Origin: an uncultured Acetatifactor sp.
GTDB taxonomy: Bacteria; Bacillota; Clostridia; Lachnospirales; Lachnospiraceae
Assembly: GCA_910589035.1 (NCBI GenBank)
Contig: CAJUSI010000085.1
Span: forward strand, 7,957 to 71,956
DNA: 64,000 nt
Direction of reading: 5' to 3'
The translations under genes and the position numbers were made by a program. Positions 25,954 through 34,760 of this stretch are shown one piece after another. A model generated the notes under the pieces. The model was not told the origin of the DNA and did no database searches. It saw only the letters and a program-made list of their open reading frames with translations. How positions within the stretch are numbered: position 1 is the first letter of the stretch; every line of letters starts with the position of its first letter.

Positions 25954-27057
25954 ATGAGAATTTCTCGGGAAACACTGGACAATTTTTCTATCGCCTATCC
26001 CCTGGACAGGCTTGCACCGTTGGAGCGCGTTCTCTTTATCGACATCGAAACCACCGGCTTTACTGCAAAATCCTCCTGTCTGTATCTGATAGGCTGCGCC
26101 TATTTTCTGGCAGGAAAATGGCAGACGATACAATGGATGGCAGAGAGCTGCGAACAGGAGACCAGCGTTATAAAGGCATTTTTTGAATTTGCCAGGCCCT
26201 ATCGTTATCTGCTCCATTTTAACGGCAATAATTTTGACCTGCCCTTTATTCTCCAGAAATGTGCCCAGCATTCGCTGCCCTTTCATTTTGAGGACTTTCA
26301 GGGGATTGATCTGTACCGCCGGATTGCTCCCTATAAATATTTTCTGCGCCTTCCCAACTGCAAGCAGAAAACCCTGGAACAGTTTCTGAATATCAACCGC
26401 CAGGATGTGTTTTCCGGTGCGGAGCTGATCGGAATCTATCACGATTATATCCGGAATCCCTCCGAGTTTGCAGAGAACTCTCTCTTCCTTCACAATGCGG
26501 ATGATCTGAAGGGAATGCTGGAAGCTCTTCCGGTGCTGGCATATTACGATTTATTCAATCAGCCCATCCGGGCCAAAAAGGTGCAGGCAAATTATTATAA
26601 GGATATCAGCGGCAGCCGGCGCAGGGAGCTGATTATCCTGTTTGATCTGGATAATCCCCTGCCCAGGCCCATAACCACACATGTGAACAACTGCATTTTC
26701 CGGGGCGACGGGTCGGAATGTTCCCTCAAAATTCCTATTTTCGAGGGGGAACTGAAATACTTTTATTCCAATTATCAGGATTATTATTACCTCCCCGACG
26801 AGGATGTGGCTCTCCATAAATCCGTGGCAGGCTTTGTGGACAGGGCCTGCCGTATCCCTGCCTCCGCCGCCAACTGCTATACGCGCAAGCATTCCTCCTA
26901 TCTGCCCCAGTGGGATTTCCTGTTCACACCCTTTTTCAAAAGGGATTATCAGAGCCGTGAGCTTTTCTTTGAATTGACGGACGAGATAAAAAGGAACAGG
27001 GAGGTATTCTCCAGATACGCCTCCCATGTGCTGAATATGATGGCCTCCTCCTTTTAA
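25954..27057 (+). CDS. RNase H-fold (YprB-like) exonuclease family protein
   Basis: About 367 residues. The N-terminal 210 residues have a DEDD-type exonuclease fold: FIDIETTGF (first acidic pair), HFNGNNFDLPFI, a helix with LEQFLNINR, and NADDLKGMLEAL near the end of the domain. These are the marks of the RNase_H_2/YprB family seen in Firmicutes. The C-terminal half (about 215-367) is unassigned. I use the ATG at 25954 with GGAG six bases upstream; a TTG at 25936 is less likely. The gene is transcribed away from rnfC and ends at a strong hairpin. Confidence 0.82.
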   Translation: MRISRETLDNFSIAYPLDRLAPLERVLFIDIETTGFTAKSSCLYLIGCAYFLAGKWQTIQWMAESCEQETSVIKAFFEFARPYRYLLHFNGNNFDLPFILQKCAQHSLPFHFEDFQGIDLYRRIAPYKYFLRLPNCKQKTLEQFLNINRQDVFSGAELIGIYHDYIRNPSEFAENSLFLHNADDLKGMLEALPVLAYYDLFNQPIRAKKVQANYYKDISGSRRRELIILFDLDNPLPRPITTHVNNCIFRGDGSECSLKIPIFEGELKYFYSNYQDYYYLPDEDVALHKSVAGFVDRACRIPASAANCYTRKHSSYLPQWDFLFTPFFKRDYQSRELFFELTDEIKRNREVFSRYASHVLNMMASSF

Positions 27058-27112
27058 GGCAGGCCGGATTCCGGTTCCGTGCTGTGTGCCACAAATTAAG
27101 AACAAAGTAACA

Positions 27113-27139
27113 GGCGGCTGTTTTGAATGAACAGCCGCC
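27113..27139. terminator. Hairpin between two converging genes
   Basis: GGCGGCTGTT and its exact complement with a 7-base loop lies 56 bases after the YprB-like gene and 87 bases after the CheR-type gene on the other strand. T-richness is weak on both sides, so it may serve both genes imperfectly. Confidence 0.6.
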
Positions 27140-27225
27140 CTTTGATCGATTGCCCTTTGATTTATCCCCGCATGTAATTCATCAAGTGCCGTAAACGGAT
27201 CCATTCCGCAGAAAACAGGCATTCT

Positions 27226-28023
27226 CTACGGTCTCTGATAATAGAAAGCGTTCTTCCTGAAATATCCGATTTCCTTGTGATTGATAATCTGCTCCGAGCT
27301 GCCGATAAAGAGAATGCCCCCGCCTGTCAGCGATTTGAAAAATTTGCGGAATACCGCATCCTTGGCTTCCTCCGTAAAATAAATCAGCACATTCCGGCAG
27401 ACAATCAAATGACATTCCGCCGGATAGGGATCCTTTAACAGATTATGTTCCCGAAATTCCACACAGGCTTTAACTTCATTGCTGATTCTGTAGGAGTCTC
27501 CCTCCCGTCTGAAATATTTATTCTTCAAATCCAGCGGAACCGCCGTAATGCTTTTTTCCGGATATAATCCCGTCCTTGCCCTGGCAATGACCTGCTTATC
27601 CAGATCCGTTGCATGAATCCTGATGTTGGCCAGGGGCAGGTGCCTGGACAAAGCCAGCACCAGCGAATAAGGTTCATCCCCCGTAGAACAGGCAGCACTC
27701 CATATCCTCAGATTTCTTCCGAACCTGGCAATCAGCTCCGGAACCGCCTTATCCTCCATTACCTTCCACTGATCCGAATCCCTGTAGAACTCCGATACAT
27801 TGATGGTAATATAATTGACAAATTCCTCGAACATTGCCTTGTCAGTTCTGAGACAATATATATATTTATCATATCCGACTATCTTATGCTTTGAGATCAG
27901 CGTATCAATACGGCGCTTCATCTGAGCTTCCTTATAGCTGCTCAGGTCGATACCCGTCAGCGTCAGAATCTCTCTCTTAAAATACTCATAGCCATGCAGT
28001 AAGTCTGATATATTACCGGGCAT
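27226..28023 (-). CDS. CheR-type protein-glutamate methyltransferase
   Basis: 265 residues. The N-terminal helical domain (SSYKEAQMKRRIDTLISKH) and the SAM-binding domain (FYRDSDQW, WSAACSTGDEPYSLVLAL, HATDLD, HLIVCRNVLIYF, GILFIGSSE) match CheR, which methylates glutamates of chemoreceptors. No other chemotaxis gene is nearby. It is the last gene after cmk-ispH-S1, overlapping the S1 gene by 11 bases, so expression is tied to housekeeping genes. The substrate in this organism is unknown. Confidence 0.92.
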   Translation of the reverse strand: MPGNISDLLHGYEYFKREILTLTGIDLSSYKEAQMKRRIDTLISKHKIVGYDKYIYCLRTDKAMFEEFVNYITINVSEFYRDSDQWKVMEDKAVPELIARFGRNLRIWSAACSTGDEPYSLVLALSRHLPLANIRIHATDLDKQVIARARTGLYPEKSITAVPLDLKNKYFRREGDSYRISNEVKACVEFREHNLLKDPYPAECHLIVCRNVLIYFTEEAKDAVFRKFFKSLTGGGILFIGSSEQIINHKEIGYFRKNAFYYQRP

Positions 28024-29143
28024 CTTCCTCCCCTTGGGCCGAAATTACAGCCTCAATATCTACGGGAACCACATCCTCCTCCGCAGGCGCGGCGGCAGCC
28101 AGAGCCTTCATGCTGAGGGAGATCTTTCTGTCCGTTTCATTGAAGTCCACAATTTTTGCCGTGACTTCCTGTCCTACACTCAGGACATCCGCCGGCTTCT
28201 CCACATGTTCCTTTGATATCTGTGACACATGAAGCAGCGCGTCCACTCCGGGCTCCAGTTCAATAAATGCACCGAAATCCGTCATTCTGGCAACTCTTCC
28301 GACCACCACATTGCCGATGGCATATTTGTCCGCAGCATCCCTCCAGGGATTCTGATCCTCAAATTTCAGAGAAAGGGCAACCTTGCTGCCGTTGATCTCC
28401 TTGATCAGTACGTTCAGCTTGTCTCCCACCTTGAACGCCTTCCTGGGATGTTCCACATGCCCCCAGGACATCTCGGAAATATGAAGCAATCCGTCCGCGC
28501 CGCCCAAATCCACAAACGCACCGAAGTCCGTCACATTCTTGACAACGCCCTCGACTACATCGCCCTCATGGATCCTCTCAAACAGCTCCCTCTGAAGCTC
28601 AGCCTTGCGGGCTACAATCAGCTGCTTGCGGTCGCCGATATATCTCCTTCTCTTGGGATTATACTCACTGATCACAAATTCGATCTCCTGGCCCAAATAC
28701 TTGGTCAGATCCTTCTCATACGTATCTGAGACAAGGCTTGCAGGAATAAATACTCTCACTTCGTCAACTACAACGCTTAATCCGCCTTCCAGCACCTGGG
28801 AGACAGCAGCTCTGAGCACCTCCCTGCTGTTGTACGCTTCTTCCATTCTCTTGTTGCCCCTGTCAGCGGCAAGGCGCTTATAGGTCAGAACCACCTGGCC
28901 TTCGCCGTCATTGACCTTTAATACCTTCACTTCCATGGTGTCACCGGGCTTTACCACCGTTGTAAGGTCCACATTGGAATCATTGGTATACTCGTTCCTG
29001 GCAAGAATACCGTCTGATTTGTATCCGATGTTCAATACAATCTCATCTGACTTGACATCGATGACTGTACCTTCGACTACCTCTCCTGAATGTATTGTTT
29101 TAATTGAATCTTCCAACATTTGTTCAAAAGTTAATTCTGACAT
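28013..29143 (-). CDS. S1 domain RNA-binding protein (ribosomal protein S1-like)
   Basis: 376 residues with four S1 OB-fold repeats. The third and fourth are clearest (EGDVVEGVVKNVTDFGAFVD and VVGRVARMTDFGAFIELEP); a degenerate Ala/Glu-rich tail follows. In Clostridia such proteins are encoded next to or fused with IspH and annotated as 30S protein S1. The start overlaps the ispH 3' end by 20 bases and has a GGAGG site inside it, so translation is coupled. Confidence 0.93.
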   Translation of the reverse strand: MSELTFEQMLEDSIKTIHSGEVVEGTVIDVKSDEIVLNIGYKSDGILARNEYTNDSNVDLTTVVKPGDTMEVKVLKVNDGEGQVVLTYKRLAADRGNKRMEEAYNSREVLRAAVSQVLEGGLSVVVDEVRVFIPASLVSDTYEKDLTKYLGQEIEFVISEYNPKRRRYIGDRKQLIVARKAELQRELFERIHEGDVVEGVVKNVTDFGAFVDLGGADGLLHISEMSWGHVEHPRKAFKVGDKLNVLIKEINGSKVALSLKFEDQNPWRDAADKYAIGNVVVGRVARMTDFGAFIELEPGVDALLHVSQISKEHVEKPADVLSVGQEVTAKIVDFNETDRKISLSMKALAAAAPAEEDVVPVDIEAVISAQGEEDAR

Positions 29144-29981
29144 AATTTTGAACCTCCTCGATTAATTTATTTGGGGTGGAAGCCCCCGCTGTAATACCCA
29201 CCAGGCGGACAGCTTTAGGTAGTTCTAAATGCAAGTCATCCAGTGTCTGTATAAAATAGGTATGCACACATTCCTCACAGCAGATTTCATAAAGCCTTCT
29301 GGTGTTGGAGCTGTGCTTTCCTCCTATTACAATCATTACGTCAGCCTCCGCCGCAAGCGTCCTTGCAGAACGCTGGCGTTCCTCCGTCGCGCTGCAGATA
29401 GTATCCGCAACAATACTATTGTAACCTTTTTTTTCCAAAATTTCAACTATGTTATGAAATTTCTTGTAGTTAAATGTCGTTTGGGCGACAATGCAGAGCT
29501 TTTCTTCTTCCGGAACCGTGAATTTCTCTGCTTCTTCCTCGTTCTTCAGCACGGTAACAAGCCCGCCGCACCATCCAATAATCCCTTCCACCTCCGGATG
29601 CCCCGCATTCCCCACAATGACAATATGCCTGCCGTCCCTGCTTTCCTTCTCCGCAATTCGATGAATTCTCTTTACAAAAGGGCATGTAGCGTCGACACAT
29701 TCCAGCTTTTTCTCATTTAAAATACCATAGACTTCCTCCGGTACGCCGTGGGCACGTATCACTACACTGGCGCAGCCGCTCTCAGGCAGACCTTCAAGCG
29801 CCTCCTTCGACTCCAGAACCCGGACTCCCTTTCCGGCCAGATCCTTTACCACTTCCTCATTGTTTACGATGGCGCCATAGGTATATATATTTTTCCCGTT
29901 TTTTATCTGTTCATACACGGTATCCACCGCACGCTTCACGCCGAAGCAAAAACCGATGCACTCCGCAAGCTTTACTTCCAT
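29124..29981 (-). CDS. ispH: 4-hydroxy-3-methylbut-2-enyl diphosphate reductase
   Basis: About 285 residues; last step of the MEP isoprenoid pathway, a 4Fe-4S enzyme. The three cluster cysteines are in ECIGFCFGVKRAV, DATCPFVKRIH and TICSATEERQ; HGVPEEVY and IVVGNAGHPEV-like IVIVGNAGHPEV are also present. The ATG at 29981 or 29993 could be used; I favour 29981 because it gives the usual MEVKLAE start. Gene order cmk-ispH-S1 is a conserved clostridial arrangement. Confidence 0.95.
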   Translation of the reverse strand: MEVKLAECIGFCFGVKRAVDTVYEQIKNGKNIYTYGAIVNNEEVVKDLAGKGVRVLESKEALEGLPESGCASVVIRAHGVPEEVYGILNEKKLECVDATCPFVKRIHRIAEKESRDGRHIVIVGNAGHPEVEGIIGWCGGLVTVLKNEEEAEKFTVPEEEKLCIVAQTTFNYKKFHNIVEILEKKGYNSIVADTICSATEERQRSARTLAAEADVMIVIGGKHSSNTRRLYEICCEECVHTYFIQTLDDLHLELPKAVRLVGITAGASTPNKLIEEVQNYVRINF

Positions 29982-30023
29982 CCCGACACCCATGCCCTTT
30001 CGCCGCCCGCAGTCCCTGATCCG

Positions 30024-30148
30024 CTTCCGCGGCCCTTACGTCTTTGCAATCTTTTTTCCGCTTCCGCGGCCCTTACGTCTTCGCAATCCTTTTCCCGTTT
30101 CCGCGGCCCTTACGTCTTCGCAATCCTTTTCCCGTTTCCGCAGTCCCC
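30024..30148. repeat. 37-bp tandem repeat, three full copies plus a partial (tract B)
   Basis: Contiguous 37-bp units at 30024-30060, 30061-30097 and 30098-30134, each starting CTTCCGCGGCCCTTACGTCT (or TTTCC...) and ending TTTTCCCG or TTTTTCCG, then a 14-base partial copy. It lies in the 350-base gap between cmk and ispH. The unit length equals that of tract A near 15.8 kb although the sequences differ. There is no spacer between units. Confidence 0.92.
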
Positions 30149-30334
30149 GCTGAATATCTCCCTCCGGAGCAGCGCCTCTTCCTGCAGCTCTCTTTTCTCA
30201 TGTCTCCAGATCTTTTGACCTTTCGTGGGCTCTCTCTGTCCCTGCCTTTTATGATCCGCATACAGACCGGCATCCGGCAGCCTGCGGCGCATCTGATTGT
30301 CAAATATTCTGAGCTTCGCCGTCAGTCACCTGAT

Positions 30335-31012
30335 TTACGGCGCTGCTCCTGCCTCCCGGCACAATTGGGATATGACGGAAATAACTTCCTCCACGGACAT
30401 TTCGGAGGTGTCCACCAGCACTGCGTCTTCCGCCTGCCTTAAAGGGGAAATTTCCCTGTGCATATCCTGGTAATCCCGCTCTTCTATATCCTTCTGAATT
30501 TTCTCCGGGTCGCTCTCCACTCCCCTGTCCAGGAGCTCATGATATCTCCGCATGGCCCGCACCCTGCTGCTTGCGGTGAGGTATATTTTCAGACGTGCAT
30601 CCGGCAGCACGCATGTACCGATATCCCTGCCGTCCATGATGCAGTCGCTGCAGGCCGCCAGCTCCTGCTGCAGCTTTACCATCCTCTCCCTCACCTCCGG
30701 GATCCTGCTTACCACGGAAGAGGTCAGGTTTCCCACTTCCTCCGTGCGAAGGAACCCGTTCACATTCTCTCCGTTCAATACCACCACCTGCTCCCCGTCC
30801 TCATAGCGAATGGTGATCTTAGCTCCGCGGCATATGCCGACAATTTTCTCCTTATCCTGCAGATCCGCGCCTTCCCGGAGCACCAGCAGCGTCATTGCCC
30901 GGTACATTGCTCCCGTGTCCACATAGATCAGATTCATTTTCTTTGCCACAGCCCTGGCAATGGTGCTTTTACCCGCTCCCGCAGGGCCGTCGATTGCCAC
31001 ATTAAAGCTCAT
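30335..31012 (-). CDS. cmk: Cytidylate kinase
   Basis: 225 residues; phosphorylates CMP and dCMP. P-loop GPAGAGKSTIARAVAKKMN, GAMYRAMTLLVL and DGRDIGTCVLPDA are diagnostic. The ATG at 31012 has GGAAAGG upstream; the frame is open to 31075 but those residues are not family-like. About 350 bases, including a tandem repeat tract, separate it from ispH. Confidence 0.95.
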   Translation of the reverse strand: MSFNVAIDGPAGAGKSTIARAVAKKMNLIYVDTGAMYRAMTLLVLREGADLQDKEKIVGICRGAKITIRYEDGEQVVVLNGENVNGFLRTEEVGNLTSSVVSRIPEVRERMVKLQQELAACSDCIMDGRDIGTCVLPDARLKIYLTASSRVRAMRRYHELLDRGVESDPEKIQKDIEERDYQDMHREISPLRQAEDAVLVDTSEMSVEEVISVISQLCREAGAAP

Positions 31013-31300
31013 ATGTCCCATACCTTTCCGCCGTCTGCCGCCTGACGCAGCAGTCACAGCTGCCCTCCGTATCAATCCTATATACTCTCGGAATCTCCAA
31101 GCCGCATCTTTCGGGCCTTTTAAGATTCCAATTCTGCTGCTTCCTCCACCTTTTACGGAAAACCCAAATCAGAAACCGCTGTTATCTGACGAAGGATTCC
31201 GGGAGTCTATTCCTATACAGCACCAAAGACATCTGCTTCATTCCGTCCCCGGCCACTGTCTTCCTGTAACCGTCCTTTTGCTGTCATGGCGCTGCCTCCG

Positions 31301-32794
31301 TCACATCCCCGCCGCAGCGCTCTCTCCAGCCAGATGTCCAGTGGACCAGGCAATCTGCAGGTTATAGCCTCCTGTAAGCGCATCCAGATCCAGCACCTCA
31401 CCGGCAAAATACAATCCCCTCAGTCTTTTTGACTCCATGGTGGAGGGATTCACATCCTTTACCGAGACGCCTCCCTTAGTGATTACCGCCTCCTCATAGC
31501 CCCGAAGCCCCGTCACGGTGAGAGGCAGGCATTTTATCAAATCCGCAAACTTTCTCCTCTCCTGTCTGGTGATCTCATTCACGGTCTTTTCCTGAGAAAT
31601 GCCTGAGAGCTCCACCATCACCGGAATCAGCTTCGCGGGAAAGAGCTTTCCCAACGCATTTTTAAACTGTTTCTTTCCGTTTTCCTCGAAATCCCGCAGG
31701 ATCCGCCTGTCCAGCTGCTCCCGGTCCAGGGCCGGCTTCAGGTCGATATACAGCTTTGTCTCCCCTCCGGCGCCGTCCCGGGCCTTTCCACTCTTCTTCC
31801 CCTGTCCGCAATAGCTGCTGGCGGACAAAATCAATGGCCCGCTCACACCGAAATGGGTGAAAAGCATCTCCCCGAAGCCCCGGTAAAGTTCTTTCTCTCC
31901 CCGCCTCAGGCTTACGGAGACATTTTTCAGCGACAGCCCCATCAGTTCTTTGCACCATGCTTCTCTGATATTAAGAGGCACAAGGCATGGACTGCACTCC
32001 TCCACGCTGTGCCCTGTCTCTCTGGCGAAACGGTAGCCGTCCCCGGTGGAACCTGTGGAGGGATAGGAAAGCCCTCCGGTACAGACAATGCAGCTGTCGG
32101 CGAAAAGGACTTTCCCGTTTTTCAGCTTCACGCCCCTTATTCTGGCGTTCTTTTTCCCGCCAGCCTTACGCAAATGTTTTTCCGCTTTTTTATTGTCGTT
32201 TCCACATTCTTCCATTTTACGGCTTTCCATCTTACTCCCTTTCGGGAAGCAGCCCGCCGCTTTGCCCGTTTCAGTCAGTTTTGCTTCCGTTTCGCCCTCT
32301 CTTCCGATATACCGGCTGTTTTCCTTCTCCATTTCCTTCCCGTCTTCCGGAAAACAGCCCTCGGCTTCCTCCGGGCCGTCTTCCCAGACCAGCTCCCGGA
32401 CCTCCGTATTCAAAAGGATATCCACGCCCATCTTTTTCAATTCTCTCTGAAAAGCCCCTATGACGTCGGAAGAATGATCCGACACGGGGAACATCCTGTC
32501 CCCCCGCTCCGTCTTCAGGAGGCATCCCGCATTCTCCAGGAATTCCGCCACCGCCCGGTTGTCATAACCGTAAAAAGCGCTGTACAGGAATTTGCCGTTC
32601 GTCCGCACATTCCCGAAAAAAGCATCCGCATCCCCGGCGTTTGTCACATTGCAGCGGCCCTTGCCGGTGATGAAGAGCTTTTTTCCCAGCTTTTCGTTTT
32701 TCTCTATGAGCCGGACCTGCGCGCCGGCCTGCGACGCTGTCAGCGCCGCCATCATTCCCGCGGCCCCGCCGCCTATCACTATCACTTCGCTCAA
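31301..32794 (-). CDS. HI0933/BaiN-like FAD-dependent oxidoreductase with a charged insertion
   Basis: 497 residues. The N-terminal dinucleotide motif VIGGGAAGMMAALTASQAGA, the family hallmark GKGRCNVTNAG, GGLSYPSTGSTGDGY in the middle and the C-terminal GLYFAGEVLDLDALTGGYNL place it in the HI0933 flavoprotein family. Typical members have about 400-420 residues; here residues about 142-222 are an extra Lys/Glu-rich stretch with two related pieces containing Gly-Cys-Phe-Pro. It starts at a TTG (32794) with AGGAGA upstream. It lies 288 bases upstream of cmk on the same strand. The substrate is unknown. Confidence 0.88.
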   Translation of the reverse strand: MSEVIVIGGGAAGMMAALTASQAGAQVRLIEKNEKLGKKLFITGKGRCNVTNAGDADAFFGNVRTNGKFLYSAFYGYDNRAVAEFLENAGCLLKTERGDRMFPVSDHSSDVIGAFQRELKKMGVDILLNTEVRELVWEDGPEEAEGCFPEDGKEMEKENSRYIGREGETEAKLTETGKAAGCFPKGSKMESRKMEECGNDNKKAEKHLRKAGGKKNARIRGVKLKNGKVLFADSCIVCTGGLSYPSTGSTGDGYRFARETGHSVEECSPCLVPLNIREAWCKELMGLSLKNVSVSLRRGEKELYRGFGEMLFTHFGVSGPLILSASSYCGQGKKSGKARDGAGGETKLYIDLKPALDREQLDRRILRDFEENGKKQFKNALGKLFPAKLIPVMVELSGISQEKTVNEITRQERRKFADLIKCLPLTVTGLRGYEEAVITKGGVSVKDVNPSTMESKRLRGLYFAGEVLDLDALTGGYNLQIAWSTGHLAGESAAAGM

Positions 32795-33151
32795 AACCTG
32801 TTCTCCTGTTTTCTTTGCATTCCAAAATCCGGAGACATCCTATATAGAAATAGAAACCTTTCTTTTTATACTTCATGCCGGCCTGCTCCGGCATATTCCC
32901 GGAAGCCGGAAATTCCGGCTTTTTCCCTGTGGCAGATTACATTCGAATTATCCCTCCGGCATATATCTTCCGGACAGGCCGCTGAACTGCTGCCGAATAT
33001 TACAGAAAAGGGCAAGAAGTGCCGGCGCTTCCTGCCTATGGCCCTGACGCCGCCACCTCCTGCCATTTCTGTGCTTTTCCGATAATGTCCTGCCGCAAAG
33101 CTGCGTTCCCGCACTGCGGCCCGAAATTCATGCGAAAATTCCTTCCCGCAA
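32795..33151. other. 357-base intergenic region
   Basis: No plausible gene on either strand. It contains Cys/Gly-codon-like GC palindromes, including GCCGGAA-TTTCCGGC near 32910-32925, which may act as a weak end signal for the carboxyltransferase operon, and an AT-rich stretch near 32840-32870 that could hold the promoter of the flavoprotein gene. No clear -35/-10 pair was found. Confidence 0.5.
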
Positions 33152-34579
33152 TTAGACCGGATAAGCCCCGTTCTTCGTATCCGCCTGGGTCATATCCATC
33201 TTATCCTGCTGTGCCTGACGATATTTGAAGAAGTCGGTTGCAACCTGAGGGAACAATGCATAGGACAGTACATCCTCATCCTGCTGCTTCCATTCCTTCA
33301 TCTCGCCTTCCAGCTTATCCATCTCGTTCTCAATCATATCCGCATAGCGGCAGGTAATTCTCTCCTCGCCGGGGATAACCTTGTCGATAACCTCCTGGTT
33401 CATGGGCTTGATGGTCTGCCCGTATTCGCCGCGCAACACAGCCTTGGTCTCCTTGGTGGCCATCTTGTAGCGCTCGCCCATGAGTACGTTGAACACAGCC
33501 TGTGTGCCCACGATCTGGGAAGAAGGGGTAACCAGAGGAGGCTCGCGCAGGTCCTTGCGGACCTCGGGAATCTCCCTGAGCACGTCATAATATCTGTCTT
33601 CCGCGTTTTGCTCCTTCAGCTGGCTCACCATGTTGGAGAGCATGCCGCCGGGCACCTGGTACAGCAATGTCTTGATGTCCACGCCCATGACCTTGGGATT
33701 GAGCAGACCGTTCTTCAGGCACTCGTCACGGTAAGGACGGAAGTAATCCGCAATCTCCGCCAACAGATTCTGATCGAAGCCCGTGTCGTAAGGCGTGCCG
33801 CGGAAAGTCTCCACCATGACCTCGGTGGCTGGCTGGGAAGTTCCCAGGGCCAGAGGGCTCATGGCGGTATCGATCACGTCCACGCCGGCCTCTACCGCTT
33901 TCAGGTAAGTCATGCTGGCCACACCGGAGGTGTAGTGGGTGTGCAGCTGGATGGGCAGCTTGGTGTTCTCCTTCATAGCCTTGATCAGCTCGGAAGCCTT
34001 GTAAGGCACCAGCAGACCTGCCATATCCTTGATACAGATGGAATCCGCGCCCATCTCCTCTATCTTCTTGGCGGTACTTGCCCAGTATTCCAGGGTGTAG
34101 GCATCCCCCAGGGTGTAGGACAGGGCAATCTGCGCATGCCCTCTGCCCTCCTGCTTCTTCATACGATTGGTGGCGTTTACGGCCTCCTGCAGGTTGCGCA
34201 GGTCGTTCAGGCAATCGAAGATACGAATGATATCGATACCGTTGGCAATGGACTTCTGCACGAACGCATCCACCACATCGTCCGCATAGGGTCTGTATCC
34301 CAGAATATTCTGGCCGCGGAAGAGCATCTGCAGCTTTGTATTCTTAAATCTGTCACGGAGCTTACGCAGTCTGTCCCAGGGATCTTCCTTCAGGAAGCGA
34401 AGAGAAGCGTCAAAGGTTGCACCGCCCCAGCACTCCACGGAATGATACCCCACCTTATCCATCTTCTCCGCAATGGGAAGCATGAATTCGGTCGGCATTC
34501 TTGTAGCAATCAGAGACTGATGAGCGTCACGCAATATGGTTTCCGTAATTTTAATCGGTTTTTTTGCTTGTTCTGACAT
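33152..34579 (-). CDS. oadA: Oxaloacetate decarboxylase alpha / pyruvate carboxyltransferase (5S-type) subunit
   Basis: 475 residues. TIM-barrel carboxyltransferase with TILRDAHQSLIATRMPTEFM, the metal site and CO2-transfer Lys region (CIKDMAGLLVPYKA, LPIQLHTHYTSG), IDTAMSPLALGTSQPATE and the post-barrel domain with VPGGMLSNM. It catalyses carboxyl transfer between oxaloacetate/pyruvate and biotin. Unlike classical OadA it has no C-terminal biotinyl domain (ends about residue 475); biotin is supplied by the separate carrier gene. Start ATG follows GGAGG. It is the last gene of the operon, 181 bases after oadB. Confidence 0.93.
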   Translation of the reverse strand: MSEQAKKPIKITETILRDAHQSLIATRMPTEFMLPIAEKMDKVGYHSVECWGGATFDASLRFLKEDPWDRLRKLRDRFKNTKLQMLFRGQNILGYRPYADDVVDAFVQKSIANGIDIIRIFDCLNDLRNLQEAVNATNRMKKQEGRGHAQIALSYTLGDAYTLEYWASTAKKIEEMGADSICIKDMAGLLVPYKASELIKAMKENTKLPIQLHTHYTSGVASMTYLKAVEAGVDVIDTAMSPLALGTSQPATEVMVETFRGTPYDTGFDQNLLAEIADYFRPYRDECLKNGLLNPKVMGVDIKTLLYQVPGGMLSNMVSQLKEQNAEDRYYDVLREIPEVRKDLREPPLVTPSSQIVGTQAVFNVLMGERYKMATKETKAVLRGEYGQTIKPMNQEVIDKVIPGEERITCRYADMIENEMDKLEGEMKEWKQQDEDVLSYALFPQVATDFFKYRQAQQDKMDMTQADTKNGAYPV

Positions 34580-34647
34580 TTACGAATTTCCTCCATAATA
34601 TTTATAATCATAAAAATGATCTCGCCGGATTTTAAGCGGTGCTGTTC

Positions 34648-34741
34648 ATAAGCCCTTCGGGCTTATTTCATCGCGCCATGCGCGATATACAGCTGGAATC
34701 AAATGTACATCCGCTCAGGCAAGCCTGGCGTCTGTACATTT
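34648..34741. repeat. Three consecutive stem-loops between oadB and oadA
   Basis: ATAAGCCC-TTC-GGGCTTAT (34648-34666), ATCGCG-CCATG-CGCGAT (34670-34686) and a longer structure with outer stem AAATGTACA/TGTACATTT and inner CAGGC/GCCTG (34701-34741). None is followed by a T-run, so mRNA processing, stability or attenuation is more likely than termination. Confidence 0.75.
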
Positions 34742-34760
34742 ACTTCCGTCTGTGCACCAC

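Noticed and set aside
30024..30148. Possible CRISPR array in the cmk-ispH gap
   Set aside because: Again spacer-less tandem units; only three full copies.
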